From positions 62,001-126,000 of the forward strand of contig JADCRB010000107.1 in assembly GCA_021464245.1 (NCBI GenBank): a stretch of DNA of 64,000 nt. The letters run 5' to 3'. Numbering within the stretch: the first letter of the stretch is position 1; each line of letters starts with the position of its first letter. Below are positions 46,878-58,953 of this stretch, piece after piece. The translations under genes and the position numbers were made by a program. The notes under the pieces are model-generated. The model did not search any database and had not been told where the DNA came from. It saw nothing but the letters and a program-made list of their open reading frames with translations. This DNA is from Carallia brachiata. Lineage: Eukaryota; Streptophyta; Magnoliopsida; Malpighiales; Rhizophoraceae.

Positions 46878-49800
46878 ATGATCGTAGGTGCGATGATACT
46901 TATCCACCGGTTAAGCAATGGGACGACGAAAGCTGTACATGCACGACCAACTGATCGAGGACCCCAAAAAAACAAAGTCAGAGCCAAGATCGTTGAAAAT
47001 CTGTTTCTGTTTTCTTTTCTTCCATTGCTTGTTACCTCCAAGGACACAATAGCCGTAAACCAGACCCTCAAAGATGGTGAAGTTCTAATCTCAAAAGAGA
47101 ACAACTTTGTACTGGGATTCTTCAGCCCTGGTCATTCTAGGTACAGATATCTTGGGGTTTGGTTCCATAAAGTATCAGAGCTGACTGCAGTATGGGTGGC
47201 AAATAGGGACTCTCCAATAAATGGCTCCTCAGGAGCTCTCAAACTTGATCATCATGGAGAACTTGTTCTTTATGCTGACCGTGGTCAAAAGGTTGCAGTT
47301 TGGTCCTCAAATGTTTTCCTGGACGTAACAGTACCGCGTGTTGCTCAGCTGCTGGACTCAGGAAATCTGGTTCTGGTTCAAGATGGAAGTAGCAGCAAAA
47401 GAATATTGTGGCAAAGCTTTGATTATCCTACAAACACGATGATGAATGGAATGACTCATGGGCTAAACAGGAAAACTGGCCGGGAGCTATTCCTAACCTC
47501 GTGGAGGTCAACAGATGACCCTGGAACTGGAGACTACTCATATAAGTTCAATACGGATGGCCCCCCACAATTCTTCCTACACAAGGGTACTAACAACTAT
47601 TGGCGAAGTTTCCCATGGCCGTGGAGAAATTCTGCATCCGCATACCATCATACTTATGTTAATAATGAAGATGGGGTTTACTTAATCTACCATCAGGATG
47701 AATCTTTTGGAATCCAACGTGTAGTGATGGATGAATCAGGCTTAATTAGAAACCTAATGTGGGATGAAAGTGGCAATTTCTGGAAGGAGAACTGGGCAGC
47801 ACCTAGGTACTGGTGCAATTCATTTGGAAACTGTGGTTCTTTTAGAAAGTGCAATGCTGAGAATGTCAAAAGCTTGGAATGTACTTGTTTACCTGGGTAT
47901 GAAGCGGAGCCCCTAGGTGACTGGGACTTCAAAAATGGTCGAGGTAGGTGCATTAAGAAACGACAAGATTCTTCCATGGTCTGTGGGCAAAAAGGAGGGT
48001 TCTTGAAAGTGGCAAATGCTAAGGTTCCTGCCGCAGCACAAGCTGTTTGGGTGAACATGAATACTAGCCAAATGGATTGTGAGCAGGAATGCACGAAGAA
48101 TATCTTGTGCTTGGCATATGCAAGTGTAAATTTTACTGGGGTGGGGAGTACTTGTTTGGCATGGTATGGACAACTGATGGAAACAATAGAATTCACAGAT
48201 GAGGGCTATGATCTTTACATTTGTGTTGATGCACTTCAATTAGGTATGTATGGTTGCTTCGGACTTTATTCATTCCTAGCTTTTACCAGTTGAAGAAAAG
48301 CCAATGGCTGGCACTTTTGTTTTGTCCTTTTATTTTGCTGTCTGTTCTCCAAGTATCGATGTCAATCGTTTTCCCCACCTGTGCAGCTGAGGATACAAGG
48401 AAATCAAGTGGATCTCTTGACATGAAGGAAATACTGCCAATTCTAATCCCCTCTGCTGCTTTAGGATGGATTATCATTATAGTGATTGCTTGTTTCTGGA
48501 TCAAAAAGAGGAAAAAAAGAGGTAGAATACAACTTTCTATTGTGCCATTTGATGAATGTGCTCTGATTAATTGTCCCATTTGATGAATCTCCCAGTACTT
48601 GTTTCCAATGTGATTGATAAGGCACAACACATATTTTCGTTGAATTGTCATAATGAATGGAGTTTGCATGGATATGTTGCATGTGACTTTATGTTAATCA
48701 TATTCTTCAATCTGCTCAGGGACAGTTAAGAACCTAGCAAAAAAGATGGATTCTAAATCCACAAGTTTAGACCTCTATAAAGATAGTCTCGTAGCAAAAA
48801 TCATGGGGAAAGGAGACATCCAGAATTGGAATTTTTTGATCTTGAAACTGTGCATGCTGCCACCGAGAATTTCTCCCTGGCCAACAAACTCGGTCAAGGT
48901 GGCTTTGGTTCGGTCTACAAGGTAGAATTGTTTGTAATCTCAAAACTAGATGAGCTTCCAGTCTTTGTGCACTTTGCTCCCTTGGTCAGCTTATCATTGC
49001 ACTTTGATCTTTTTAAAGTATTTGGTTTTGCTCTTGTTCCGGAACATGAGTCCAGGGTCAACTTTCAGATGGACAACAGGTTGCTGTGAAAAGACTGTCT
49101 AAAAGTTCAGGGCAAGGAATGGAAGAATTTGCAAATGAAGTAATGCTGATTGCAAAGCTTCAGCACAGGAATCTTGTTAAACTTTTAGGATGTTGCATTG
49201 AGGGAGAAGAGCCAATGTTAATCTACGAATACTTGCCAAACAAAAGCTTAGATTTATTTCTTTTTGGTAAGTCTTTCGAATTGTCAAGCCCTGTTCTACA
49301 TTGTTGCCTGTTTGTTACAAGTCCTTGTAAAGGAATATAATTGAGAAACACAAGCTAGGTTGTTTGACACTAATCTAAAAGCGAAACCTTTGTTGTAGAT
49401 CAAACAAGAAGGTCACTTTTGGATTGGAGAAAACGCTTGGACATTATTGTTGGCATTGCTCGTGGGATTATGTATCTTCACCAAGATTCCAGGTTGCGGA
49501 TAATTCATAGGGATTTAAAAGGTAGCAACGTTCTATTGGATGCAGAAATGAATCCAAAGATCTCAGATTTTGGTATGGCTAGAATATTCAATGATGACCA
49601 AAATCAAGACAAGACAAAAGAGTTGTTGGAACATAGTAAGTATGACATTCATTTTAGTTAGAAACAATCCTCTATCTGGGATTCAATCAGCTTATCAAAT
49701 AGAATCAAAAGGCTGCACACATGCATATTTGTATAAGGTGAACAATTTACTATTTGGAGACTTAGATACACTAAAACTTACAAACCAAAAGGCATTGTCT

Positions 49801-50607
49801 TTCCTATAAGTTGCAGTCACGGAAAGGCTTGCTTGTCTGTCCATTTTCAACAAGAATCTCATTTTTGGCTATTGTGTCCATGGGGATGAAACAGCATCTC
49901 AATATCAGAAGTACCCTCGTCTTTAACTGTATGATAGGGAGACAGTCTCTATGTATGAAAATGAAAACAGTCCTATCCTATGCATGGCAAAGAACAAGAC
50001 CATTTCTCCTGAAAATTGAAATATATTAAGTTATACAATGAAACTTAATGCTTTTACTATTTCCTTATGCAGTGGCTACATGTCACCAGAGTATGCAGTG
50101 TTTGGGAAATTTTCAGTTAAATCTGATGTCTTTAGTTTTGGGGTCATATTACTGGAGATTATAAGTGGCAAGAAGAACACTGACTTCTGTCAAGAAGATG
50201 TTACCAGCTTGATAGGACATGTAAGTGACAAAAACTCAGGTAACCATCAGCTTATACTCTAATCGAGACTCATTCCTCGGATGTGTTTGTCATGAACTCG
50301 GCAGGTGTGGGAGTTTTGGATAGGGAACAGAGCATTGGAGGTAGTTGACTCATCATTGAAGGAATCATATCGTCCTCGTGAAGCCTTGAGATGCATACAG
50401 ATTGGACTTTTGTGTGTGCAAGAATATGCAAGTGCAAGGCCAACGATGTTAGATGTTGTTCTCATGCTCAATAGTGACATGCCTCTTCCTCATCCTAAAG
50501 AGCCTGCATTTGTTTTCCAGAAATCTAAAAATGATCTGGCTTTGTCAATAGGAGAAAAACCAAATTCTGCAAACCTTGTAACGATTTCTGATGTTTTATC
50601 TCGCTAA
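46878..50607 (+). pseudogene. Gene E: G-type lectin S-receptor-like Ser/Thr kinase, intact S-domain, two one-base losses in kinase exons
   Basis: Exons: 46878-48243, 48387-48521, 48720-48921, 49056-49266, 49399-49635, 50073-50220, 50305-50607; stop 50605-50607 after SDVLSR. Exon 1 is one open frame: a hydrophobic start (MIVGAMILIHRL), a second hydrophobic stretch (ENLFLFSFLPLLVTS) that is the family's usual signal peptide, lectin (LGFFSPGHSR, WVANRD), S-locus glycoprotein, EGF-like and PAN. Exon 2 holds the membrane span (GWIIIIVIACFWI) and a basic run. The kinase has [40 protein letters not shown]. Breaks: exon 3 is 202 bases where phase needs 203, with the loss near 48817-48823. Exon 5 is 237 instead of 238, with one A lost near 49615-49620 just before the activation-segment VVGT. 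The start could instead be the ATG at 46893. Confidence 0.88.
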
Positions 50608-52061
50608 AGATCTTGCAATCTTTGTATGACATTCGTTTATTGAAACTAATGAGATGCATCACATGCCTGGGTAATAGAATCCTTCATCACCTACACAGAA
50701 ATCAGTTTGACAACATCATTCTAACTCTACTCTGGAATCATGCAAAATTGGCTTTGAAATAGACACCAAGTATGCAATTTGTTCACCTTGCTTTGTATTG
50801 GCCCAACAAAGATCTCTTGCAAGTATGCGACTCTAACATGATTCTACTTGGTGCCTTCTCCAAGTCTCCTAACCCCAGGAAGCCCTCGAACTTAACCAAC
50901 AAAACATTGTTTAGAAATGTTGGGGATTGGTCGGAGCTTGGACATCAAGAAAAGTCTTCAGTCATTGACATGATGTTTCACGTCACTTTCCCTCAACATT
51001 AATTAAACTCTAGCACTCAATAAAACAAGTTACTCTCAACAACAATTTCCCTCAAAAAACAAATGGATCACAAAATTGTTCCATTTTGTGAAAACAACTT
51101 ATGGAACTCGCCTAGTTAACGTCACCAACAATGTAAGAAACAATCTCCCAAATAAAAGCGGACACCCATATTTTCTGCCAAAAAAAAAAAAAAAAAAAAA
51201 AACCATATTTTCATACAATGATTCAATGCAATAAGAAACAATGCACATGAACACCACTAGTTGTGTGCTCTAAAGAGCAGGGTCATTTGTTACCATGTCA
51301 CAAGTTTTAGTTCAAAAATCTTTTAAGGTATTTGATAGACTAACTTATACTTATAGAGTTTGTTTCGCCAATAGAGATAATACTTCTTAACAAGATTACT
51401 GTCACCACACCACTTTCTCATTTTTAGAAAAAAAAAAAAACAATGCAAATGAAGCAAGGGGCTATTATGGACAAAAACGAAAGGGAACTCATCACTCTGT
51501 TGCACGTTAAACTAAATTTTATTGCATATAATTTTTTTTAATTTATGTAAAAACTTATAAAACTTATGATCAATAATATAAAATTATGATTAATATGCAA
51601 GTCTTATTGACAAAATGCATCAAAAATAAAAAATAAAAAAACTCTTTCTCTCTCCGCGTTAGCCTATTTCTGCTTTAGCGTATCCAAACTCCATTTTTTT
51701 TAACAAAACTAACATGCCATTAAGAAATACTAATAGATTACGAAAGTCTTCACCCACAGACAAATAGGTACGGTAGATGAGAAGGAGTCTTCTAGAAAGT
51801 TTGGTAAACGATTGAGGATGACGAGTGGGTTAACATCAGCCTCGCGGCAATGAGCCGAGCCATTGCCAGCAAGGGCGGCGCATCCTCCGCCGCCAATATT
51901 AAGCTAAGTTCTTCTCAACTTTGAATTCTTTTTTCGCGCCATCGGCCGTCATCGCGTCTTCCTAAGGGCCTCGTTCCCTACACTATTTGTTTTGTAGGTA
52001 TGTAGGTATTTTAATTTTTAAAAATTTTATATTAAAAACCAACCAACCATGCCCAATTGGC
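50608..52061. other. Spacer behind gene E
   Basis: No gene is recognised. The segment 51810-51990 is notably GC-richer and contains short exon-like frames (MSRAIASKGGASSAANIK at 51851, and FFRAIGRHRVFLRASFP near 51930). They do not connect, and I cannot identify a family. The rest is AT-rich with an A run at 51181-51202. Confidence 0.45.
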
Positions 52062-52568
52062 GGGATAAATATTTTTAAAATCCTAAATCTTTAGATTTTT
52101 TTACGTTTGAGTCCTAAACCTTTTTAACATTTCATTTGAGTCCTAAATCTTTTTATTTTTTACTATATCAGTCCTTTAAATTACGAAAAGTAGTCAATCT
52201 ATTAATAAGTGAGTTTAATTTAATAAAAATCATTTAAAAAAGCTTACATACATGAGTTAAATATTTTTTTCATCAACAAAATATGCATATTAAATATTTT
52301 TTTAATCAACAAATATACGAATTAAATAGGTAACATGTATATTTTTTTATAAAAAAGACATTCAATTCATATTTAATCTTTTTTAAATAATTTTTTGTAA
52401 AGTTAAAATATTTTTTAATAGATTAATCACTTTTATTAAACAGAGGGACTAATTTGGTAGAAAATCAAAAAGTTTAGGACTCAAATGAAATGTCAAAAAG
52501 GTTTAGGACTCAAACGTAAAAAAACCTAAAGGTTTAGGACTAAAAAAATCCTTATCCCCCCAATTGGC
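52053..52568. mobile_element. MULE-like foldback element with 9-bp target duplication
   Basis: Body 52062-52559 (498 bp) is flanked by perfect CCAATTGGC (52053-52061, 52560-52568). Long terminal inverted repeats of about 120-140 bp begin GGGATAA at the left and end TTATCCCC at the right. They share the complementary series TTTAGGACT/AGTCCTAAA and ACGTTTGAGTCC/GGACTCAAACGT. There is no transposase. Nine-base duplications with long inverted ends fit a Mutator-derived non-autonomous element. Confidence 0.8.
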
Positions 52569-52604
52569 TACTGGGGCCTTGGCCTCGTAGTTAGTGGGTT
52601 CCTC

Positions 52605-52800
52605 CCTACTCTTAAAGGTTCTCTATTAGTGGAGACTTACTGTTTTTACCGTTTAAGTAAAAGTTTCAGTTTCAGGCTTTAAAAATACAATTACGTTAAA
52701 TATATATTAGGAGATTTTTGTCGTCTTTCGAGATTGATTTAAATTTGTCAGTCTAATGAATTGGATATTAAACAATTTCAGTTTCAGACAAGAAAAAAAA
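52605..52800 (+). mobile_element. SINE-like retroposon (family copy 2)
   Basis: It shares with the copy in gene C intron 1 the block TTTAAAAATACAATTACGTT and the following order (TTTTTGTCGTC, CAGTCTAATGAATTGG), and ends in an A run at 52790-52800. Confidence 0.5.
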
Positions 52801-53576
52801 AATGAGTTGAGGTGCTTTACATATTTATACAGTATTTATGGACTTGTGATAATTAATTAAGTAGTTATTAATTATTTTTGTATTAAAAAAATTATATTAA
52901 ATGCCACATGATATGTCACATGCTCTCCTTTCAATCGCCGGCATGTTGCCTATACAGATTAACCGAATCCTTTAATATCCCTTAACACTAGGTTAAATTT
53001 GTTTTAAAAAAATTAAAATTTATAAGATTTGTTATTTTTGAAAGGTGAGATTAGATTTGGTTAAAAGGCAAAAAAAAAAAACTTACAGATAAATTTGTAT
53101 ATTAGCAAGTGAAACAAAAAAAACAATTTCAAATTCTTTGTTCCTAAAGTTGAAAACTATTTGATAGAAATAAGCCTGGGATCAAATTGATTGTGGAAAG
53201 GAAATAAACTTGAAGGGATGAATTGCAGAATTAAAACAAATTTTACAGGTTTTTTAAGGAACACTCCAATAATTGAAAGTTAGAAATCTATTTTAAAAAT
53301 ATTGAGTTCAAAATTTAAAAAAGAAAAGATAGAATTTATAACTTAATAAGCATTTTAATAAGAAAAATAGAAACAAACTTTACAACTATAATCTTTTTCA
53401 TTCTCTTAACAGTTCTTTTTATTTTTTCTTTGACTTAATAGAAAGGATTAAAGTGCCAATGAATAAAAAATTGAAGATTTATTTTAGGTTGGGTTGCGGA
53501 CGAGCCGTTTGGTCACTTGTTTTTTTTTTTTCTTAAAAGTTAAATATTAACTTGAAAAAAAAAAAGAACGGGCACA

Positions 53577-53779
53577 TACGGCAAAACGGATCAATCGAAA
53601 TGTACGGAAGTAAAAGGAGACGGAACGAGCACGAAGAAGCGCCGCCGACCGGTGAACGTCGTCGTTGATGTGGCGGAGACCTTGGTCGAGATCTTGGCAG
53701 CATACTTCCCGTCGAACGAGTTGGAAGTCGACGAGGACAAGCTCGTGCTTCCATCTGGCCAAGATCTGGCTTCTCAGGT
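53577..53779 (+). pseudogene. Exon-like GC-rich fragment, unknown protein
   Basis: A continuous open frame reads through a basic patch (TKKRRRPVNVVVDVAETLVE) into an acidic, leucine-rich part (ILAAYFPSNELEVDEDKLVL, then PSGQDLASQ). It ends at CAG followed by GTCCTT, a possible splice donor. It has no start codon in frame, and its base composition is far GC-richer than its surroundings. I do not recognise the family. No continuation was found downstream, where a foldback element follows. It may be a captured or orphan exon. Confidence 0.4.
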
Positions 53780-53826
53780 CCTTCTTCTCCCTAATCAGTG
53801 CATTATTTAGTTGGAAAAAGATTGGC

Positions 53827-54020
53827 GGTCTGAGAGAGGAGAACAGAAGAAGTGTTAATAACGTAATAATAAAAATTATTTCTGCAATAATATTTATTTT
53901 TTCTGCAACAAAAAATAACGCGATAATTTTTGTTCCATATTTTATCAAATTTATTGCAGAAATCAGTAATACCGTTGCATTATTGACACTTCTTCTGACC
54001 AATTTTCTCTGTCCGTACAC
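53827..54020. mobile_element. Foldback MITE-like element
   Basis: The left arm contains CAGAAGAAGTGTTAATAACG and ATTTCTGCAATAAT. The right arm holds the complementary TTATTGCAGAAAT and ATTATTGACACTTCTTCTG. The inverted ends are about 55-70 bp and the whole is nearly palindromic. No target duplication was confirmed. Confidence 0.6.
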
Positions 54021-54154
54021 CCGTGCCCTAGTTGGTTATTAAAAAAAAAAAACACAAGAAGAGAAGTCTTTATTCTATTAAATTGATAGAATTTCTTAAA
54101 AGTTTTTTGTGATAATATTAAATGGATGGATTTTGATTTGGAAAAAATTATAGA

Positions 54155-55030
54155 AGGATTTATCACTATCCAGAGATCATTTTCAAAGCAAGAACCTACA
54201 TATAACCTGTGATTTCTGCACTATTGCCTACAATATCATAGATTCAAAATTGACGTACTTTTATTGCAATTTGATAACTCAAACCTGCCTGCGTGACTTC
54301 TTTTTCCCATTCACGATCCAAGATTGCTGATAGTAAACTGTATCCAGTTGCAACTTTGCTATATTTTCTAGGAATTATTTAAAAAATGGGTTGACCCGCC
54401 AGTTGACCCAACAAAAAAACGATTCAATTCAAAATGACCCAAATATAAGTTAACTCGAAACAACCCAATGTAAAATGACCCAAACCCGATTAGACCACTT
54501 GTCTTGACACCTCACTGGTAAGCATTAGCACCGATGTTTTGTATTACAAAAATTTTATATTCCATGTATCAAAAAAAAAATATATGTATTACATGTAAAA
54601 TACTTATACTACTCGAATAATATTTTATATAAGATAAACAGATTTTACATGAACACTTACTAAGTTATAATAACATTCCCTTGTATTATAAAAAAAATAT
54701 TATTTGTATAGTATAAATCATTTTATGTGGTGTAAAACTTTTTTATGTGCACTTCAGTCCATAAGATATTTTGTGTCTAAGATAATTTCCCTTTATTATA
54801 TTATGATCAAAGACAATAAATTTTACTTTCAAATATTATAATTCGTAAAAGGCCAAAACAATTTTAAGGTCAAGTGTTTGGATTTTTATCAAAATGAATT
54901 CTATTGGATAGTCAAAGGATATTTCTAGAAAACAAAATGAGTGAGTGTCCCATTTAATGAAAAAATTAATATTTTAAATTATTTTTTCTTTCTTGAAATT
55001 TTCAAATTTCTCACTAAAAATTAATAAACA
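54155..55030. repeat. Inverted repeat arm, partner of 43760-44620
   Basis: The reverse-complement counterpart of the segment before gene E. Here it runs directly into the 335-bp array. Confidence 0.75.
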
Positions 55031-57150
55031 AGCTACTAGAATGAAAAAATATGCAACAGGCAATATACAACGTGCGACGATTTATGAAAATGTCCAAGAT
55101 GTACAGCTGCATATTCTTTTCTTCTTTTTAACTGGTCAAAAGCAAAAAAACAAAGGTGGCAGAGGTATCCCCATTCCAAAATAAAAAACCACCTGCATAT
55201 CATCAAAAATGATTTATATGTCATTCATCTACAAAAAAATTATAACAACAATCAATTGAAGTCAAATTCGAGATATAATACGTTAACAGCTAAATTCTTA
55301 ACCACTGAGTCTACCGTGTGCACTTTTTCCTGTTTCCTTTTTTCACACATTTTGTTGGTCTAATTACATATTTGGTAATTTTGTGTGGGAATGGAAAACT
55401 GAAAATGTCCAAGATTTATGAAAATGTCCAAGATGTACAGATGGACATTCTTTTCTTCTATTTAATTGGTCAAAAACAGAAAAACAAAGGTGGGAGAGAT
55501 GTCCCTATTCCAAAATCAAAGAGTGTTCATAGATGGTCGAAAGTTTATAGCATAATTTATGTGTCATTCATTTAGAGGAGACTTTAATAGCAGTCAATTA
55601 GATTCAAATTCCAGATATGACATATCAATAACTAAATTCTTAATTGCTGAGTCCACCATATGAACTTTTTTCTCTGTATGTATTTTTTTTTTGTTCTAAT
55701 TACCTATTTTGTTGGTCTAATTGCACATATAGTAATTTTGTGTAGAAACGGAAAACTAAAAATGTCCAAAATTTATGAAAATGTCCAAGATGACAGCCTG
55801 CAGATTCTTTTCTTTTTTTTTTAATTGGTCAAAAACAAAAAAATGTGGGAGAGATGTCCTCGTTCCAAAATCAGGGAGCACCTACAAATCATTAGAAGTT
55901 TATAATATGATTTACGTGTCATTTATTTAGAAGGGACTCCAATAACAGTCAATTGGATTCAAATTCGAGATATGGTATATCAACAGCTAAATTCTTAACA
56001 CCTGAGTCCATTGTGTGGACTTTTTCTCTCTTTTTTTTTTTGTCTAATTACACATTTTTTTTTGGTCTAATTACACATTTAGTAATTTTATGTGGGTATG
56101 GAAACTGAAAAATGTCCAAGATTTATGAAAAGATGACCACTACGTGGCTACAAAATTTGGTAGCTGTAAGTGGCTACAAAAACAATACAATAGACGAAAT
56201 ATATGACATTTTCTTATACTTACAAAGAAAGTATGTGAAATGTCAAAGAAAAAAATATACAACCCGTCTGAACAGTTATGTACTTCTCAAATTAAAAAAT
56301 TTTAGTTATTAATAACTATTCACATGACTTATACAATTCTATTTAGCATGCCATATAATTTTCTTATAATTACTCTACCACATCATCTATTTTGTTTATT
56401 TATATGGGTCATATATTTATCTTTCATATGTCGTATACTTTTTTTATAAGTATAAAAAAATTTCATATATTTTATTTATTATGTCGTTCCAAATTTTATA
56501 GTCAAAAAGTTTTTTTGTTATGAAAATGTCCAAGATGTACAGCTGCACGTTCTTTTCCTCTTTTTAATTGGTCAAAAACAAAAAAAAAAAGTGGGAGAGA
56601 TGTTCCCATTCTAAAATCAAGGAGAGCCCACGTAATGTTAAAAGTTTATAGTATAATTTATGTGTCATTTATCTAAAAAGGACTCTAATAGTAGTTAATT
56701 GGATTTAAATTCGAGATATAGCACATTTACAGCTAAATTTTTAACCATTGAATCTACTGTGTAGACTTTTTTCTTTTTGTCTAATTATACATTTTATTGA
56801 TCTAATTACATATTTAATAATTTTGTGTGGGAACGGAAAACTGAAAATGTCTAGGATTTATGAAAGGAGATTTTTATTTTGACTTTTTTTTTAATGAGTG
56901 TAATTTATTTATAATCTTATATAATATAATAAGTGAAATTTATTTAAATAAAAAATTAAAAATAATATTTAAATATTATTAAATTATAAATTAATTTTTC
57001 TCACTAAAAAAAATATAATCAAATTTGAGATATGAAATATCAACAGCTAAATTCTTAGCCGCGGAGCCTACACTATGTGGACTTTTTCTTTTATTTTTTT
57101 CTAATTACACGTTAATCTGATTACACATTTAATTAATATTGCGTGGAAAT
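55030..57150 (+). repeat. 335-bp tandem array upstream of gene F
   Basis: About six units. The landmark AGATGTACAG or a variant lies at 55098, 55431, 55788, about 56130 (interrupted by an insertion) and 56533, followed by truncated units near 56860 and 57060. It is the same family as at 44690-45780. Confidence 0.8.
56123..56526. mobile_element. 386-bp insertion in the array with 9-bp target duplication
   Basis: The repeat unit is interrupted between two copies of TTATGAAAA (56123-56131, 56518-56526); the insert is 56132-56517. Its ends carry related inverted blocks (ACAAAATTTGGTAGC at the left, GTTCCAAATTTTATAG at the right), so a degenerate Mutator-like element is possible. No coding capacity is seen. 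Confidence 0.6.
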
Positions 57151-58370
57151 GAGAAACTGAAGTTTCAAAAGAAAACCAAAATATTAATTTTTTATTAAAT
57201 AGGGCCTACTCCTGGCCAGATCTTCAACCCACAAACATTTAACCCATCACAAAAAGGTTAGCGGTATTAGGAGAGATAACAACTTTGACTTAGTTGATTG
57301 ACTTCTTGAGGGCAAAGTCCTTGTTAAAAAAAATAAAACAATAAGATGATTGGTCAGCCAAAACAAACCATTTTCAGAGATTTAAGCTCAAAGTCTTCAG
57401 CTGCAAACAGAAAAAGCTGAAATCAAAAGTGATAAATAGCAAAATGTCGTTGGTTGATTTTAGTGCACCGGCCATTGGAGTCATCGGCTTGCTAAAAGTC
57501 TGTTTCTGTTTTTTTTCGCTTGTGTCCCTCTACTTCTTGCTTGTTGCATGTAGTGCTTGTTTTCAAAGGAGCTTATTTTGATATACATATTCAAATGATA
57601 CAGATATGATATGTATTTTTTGTAATGAAGTTAATTATTTTTATAATTATACTTATTATTTTTATAATAAAAATAATATATTAATTTCTTATATCATATT
57701 TTATCAATGTTATTATAAACATAAATAAATTCGTCAGAATATAAATACTAAATATGACTAATAAAATATAGATATAAACTTTTTTATTTTCAAAGTGTGA
57801 GAGTTTCGTACCGAACTCAAAACCTCTCTTTTTCATACCATATCCGCACCCAGTCTATCTCTCGCGCTTCTATAAATTTTTTCCACGGAAAAAACAGTCA
57901 TGTTTGTTTTGTTCAAAATGTTGAAAAATTGCAAAACATACATTGTCAGCTGTTTGCTTAATGTGGACAAAGGTCTTTGAAGGAATACAATGCGACTTGT
58001 CTGTCCAAAGAAATTATTTGGCCCATTCTTCTGTCCCTCAAGCACGGCAGCGACGACCAAGACTGCCAGAAATTAAATTATGAAAGCAGGAAAAATGGAA
58101 ACGTATTTTGCTTGACTTGCTTTTGATTTTTTTTTATTTTAAGTTATCACCGGTAATTAAGAGTGTGTTTTGTTACAGTGAGTGAGATTCGAAATCTCTC
58201 TTTATTTTTAATTCATCTGTTTTTATATGTAATTGTGATTACTCTTTTGTGATGAAAAAAGCGAATATAACATTTAAATTTTGATTTCTTTTAAAATAAT
58301 GCTTATATAAAATTTAAAATTGAAAAATTTCAGTAAAAAAAAATATAATAGCTTAATTGTTGGTGGTTTC
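57151..58370. repeat. Duplicated 5' flank of gene F, cut by the Copia insertion
   Basis: Blocks match the upstream region of gene E up to about 58020. A segment (58030-58370) with no counterpart there follows, and the retrotransposon starts at 58371. No gene is seen. Confidence 0.6.
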
Positions 58371-58836
58371 TGAAGTTCCTACGGATTGAAGCTCATGGTG
58401 CCTCCATCTTGCTGTCAAGGTTGCTGTTAGTTAAAGCTTTTTGTCCAGCATTCAAAAATCAGTTGTGTTAGTTACAGCTGCTGATTTGAAGATGCTGGAA
58501 TTATATTTTGGAGCATTGAACTTAATGTAAAATATTGTATTTTGTTTTAAGTCAAAAATGTAATCATATATGATTGGCAGCCTATGGAGCAGTTGTGTAC
58601 AAGCTGTCAGGTTTTCAAATTTGAGTTTGTATTTGAAATTTGAACTTGTACTTTGCTCATGATGTAAAATTAACTCATATATTGAGTTATGTCTTGTTAA
58701 TTGATGCATGAAATTTTTTGTTTTTGCTGGAAGCATTTTTCTCTTTCCTTCTCTCTCATTTCTCTTTGTTTTTGGTCCAATTTTACTGCTGAACCCTTCT
58801 GCAACTGAAAACAACAAGCTTTCTGTTTTGCTTTCA
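58371..58836 (+). repeat. Copia 5' LTR
   Basis: 466 bp, with TG...CA ends; preceded by the target duplication GTTTC and followed by the primer binding site. Confidence 0.93.
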
Positions 58837-58839
58837 ATC

Positions 58840-58851
58840 TGGTATCAGAGC
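58840..58851 (+). other. Copia primer binding site
   Basis: TGGTATCAGAGC, the sequence complementary to the 3' end of plant initiator tRNA-Met, used to prime minus-strand DNA synthesis. It lies three bases after the 5' LTR. Confidence 0.9.
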
Positions 58852-58953
58852 TTCAAAGATCCTCTTGTGACCTAAAAAGAAAATTGGCAGAGAGAGTAAA
58901 CACGTGAGGGAGTAATAAATTGGTGTTTGATCAAAAGACTCTTGGCATTTAAC

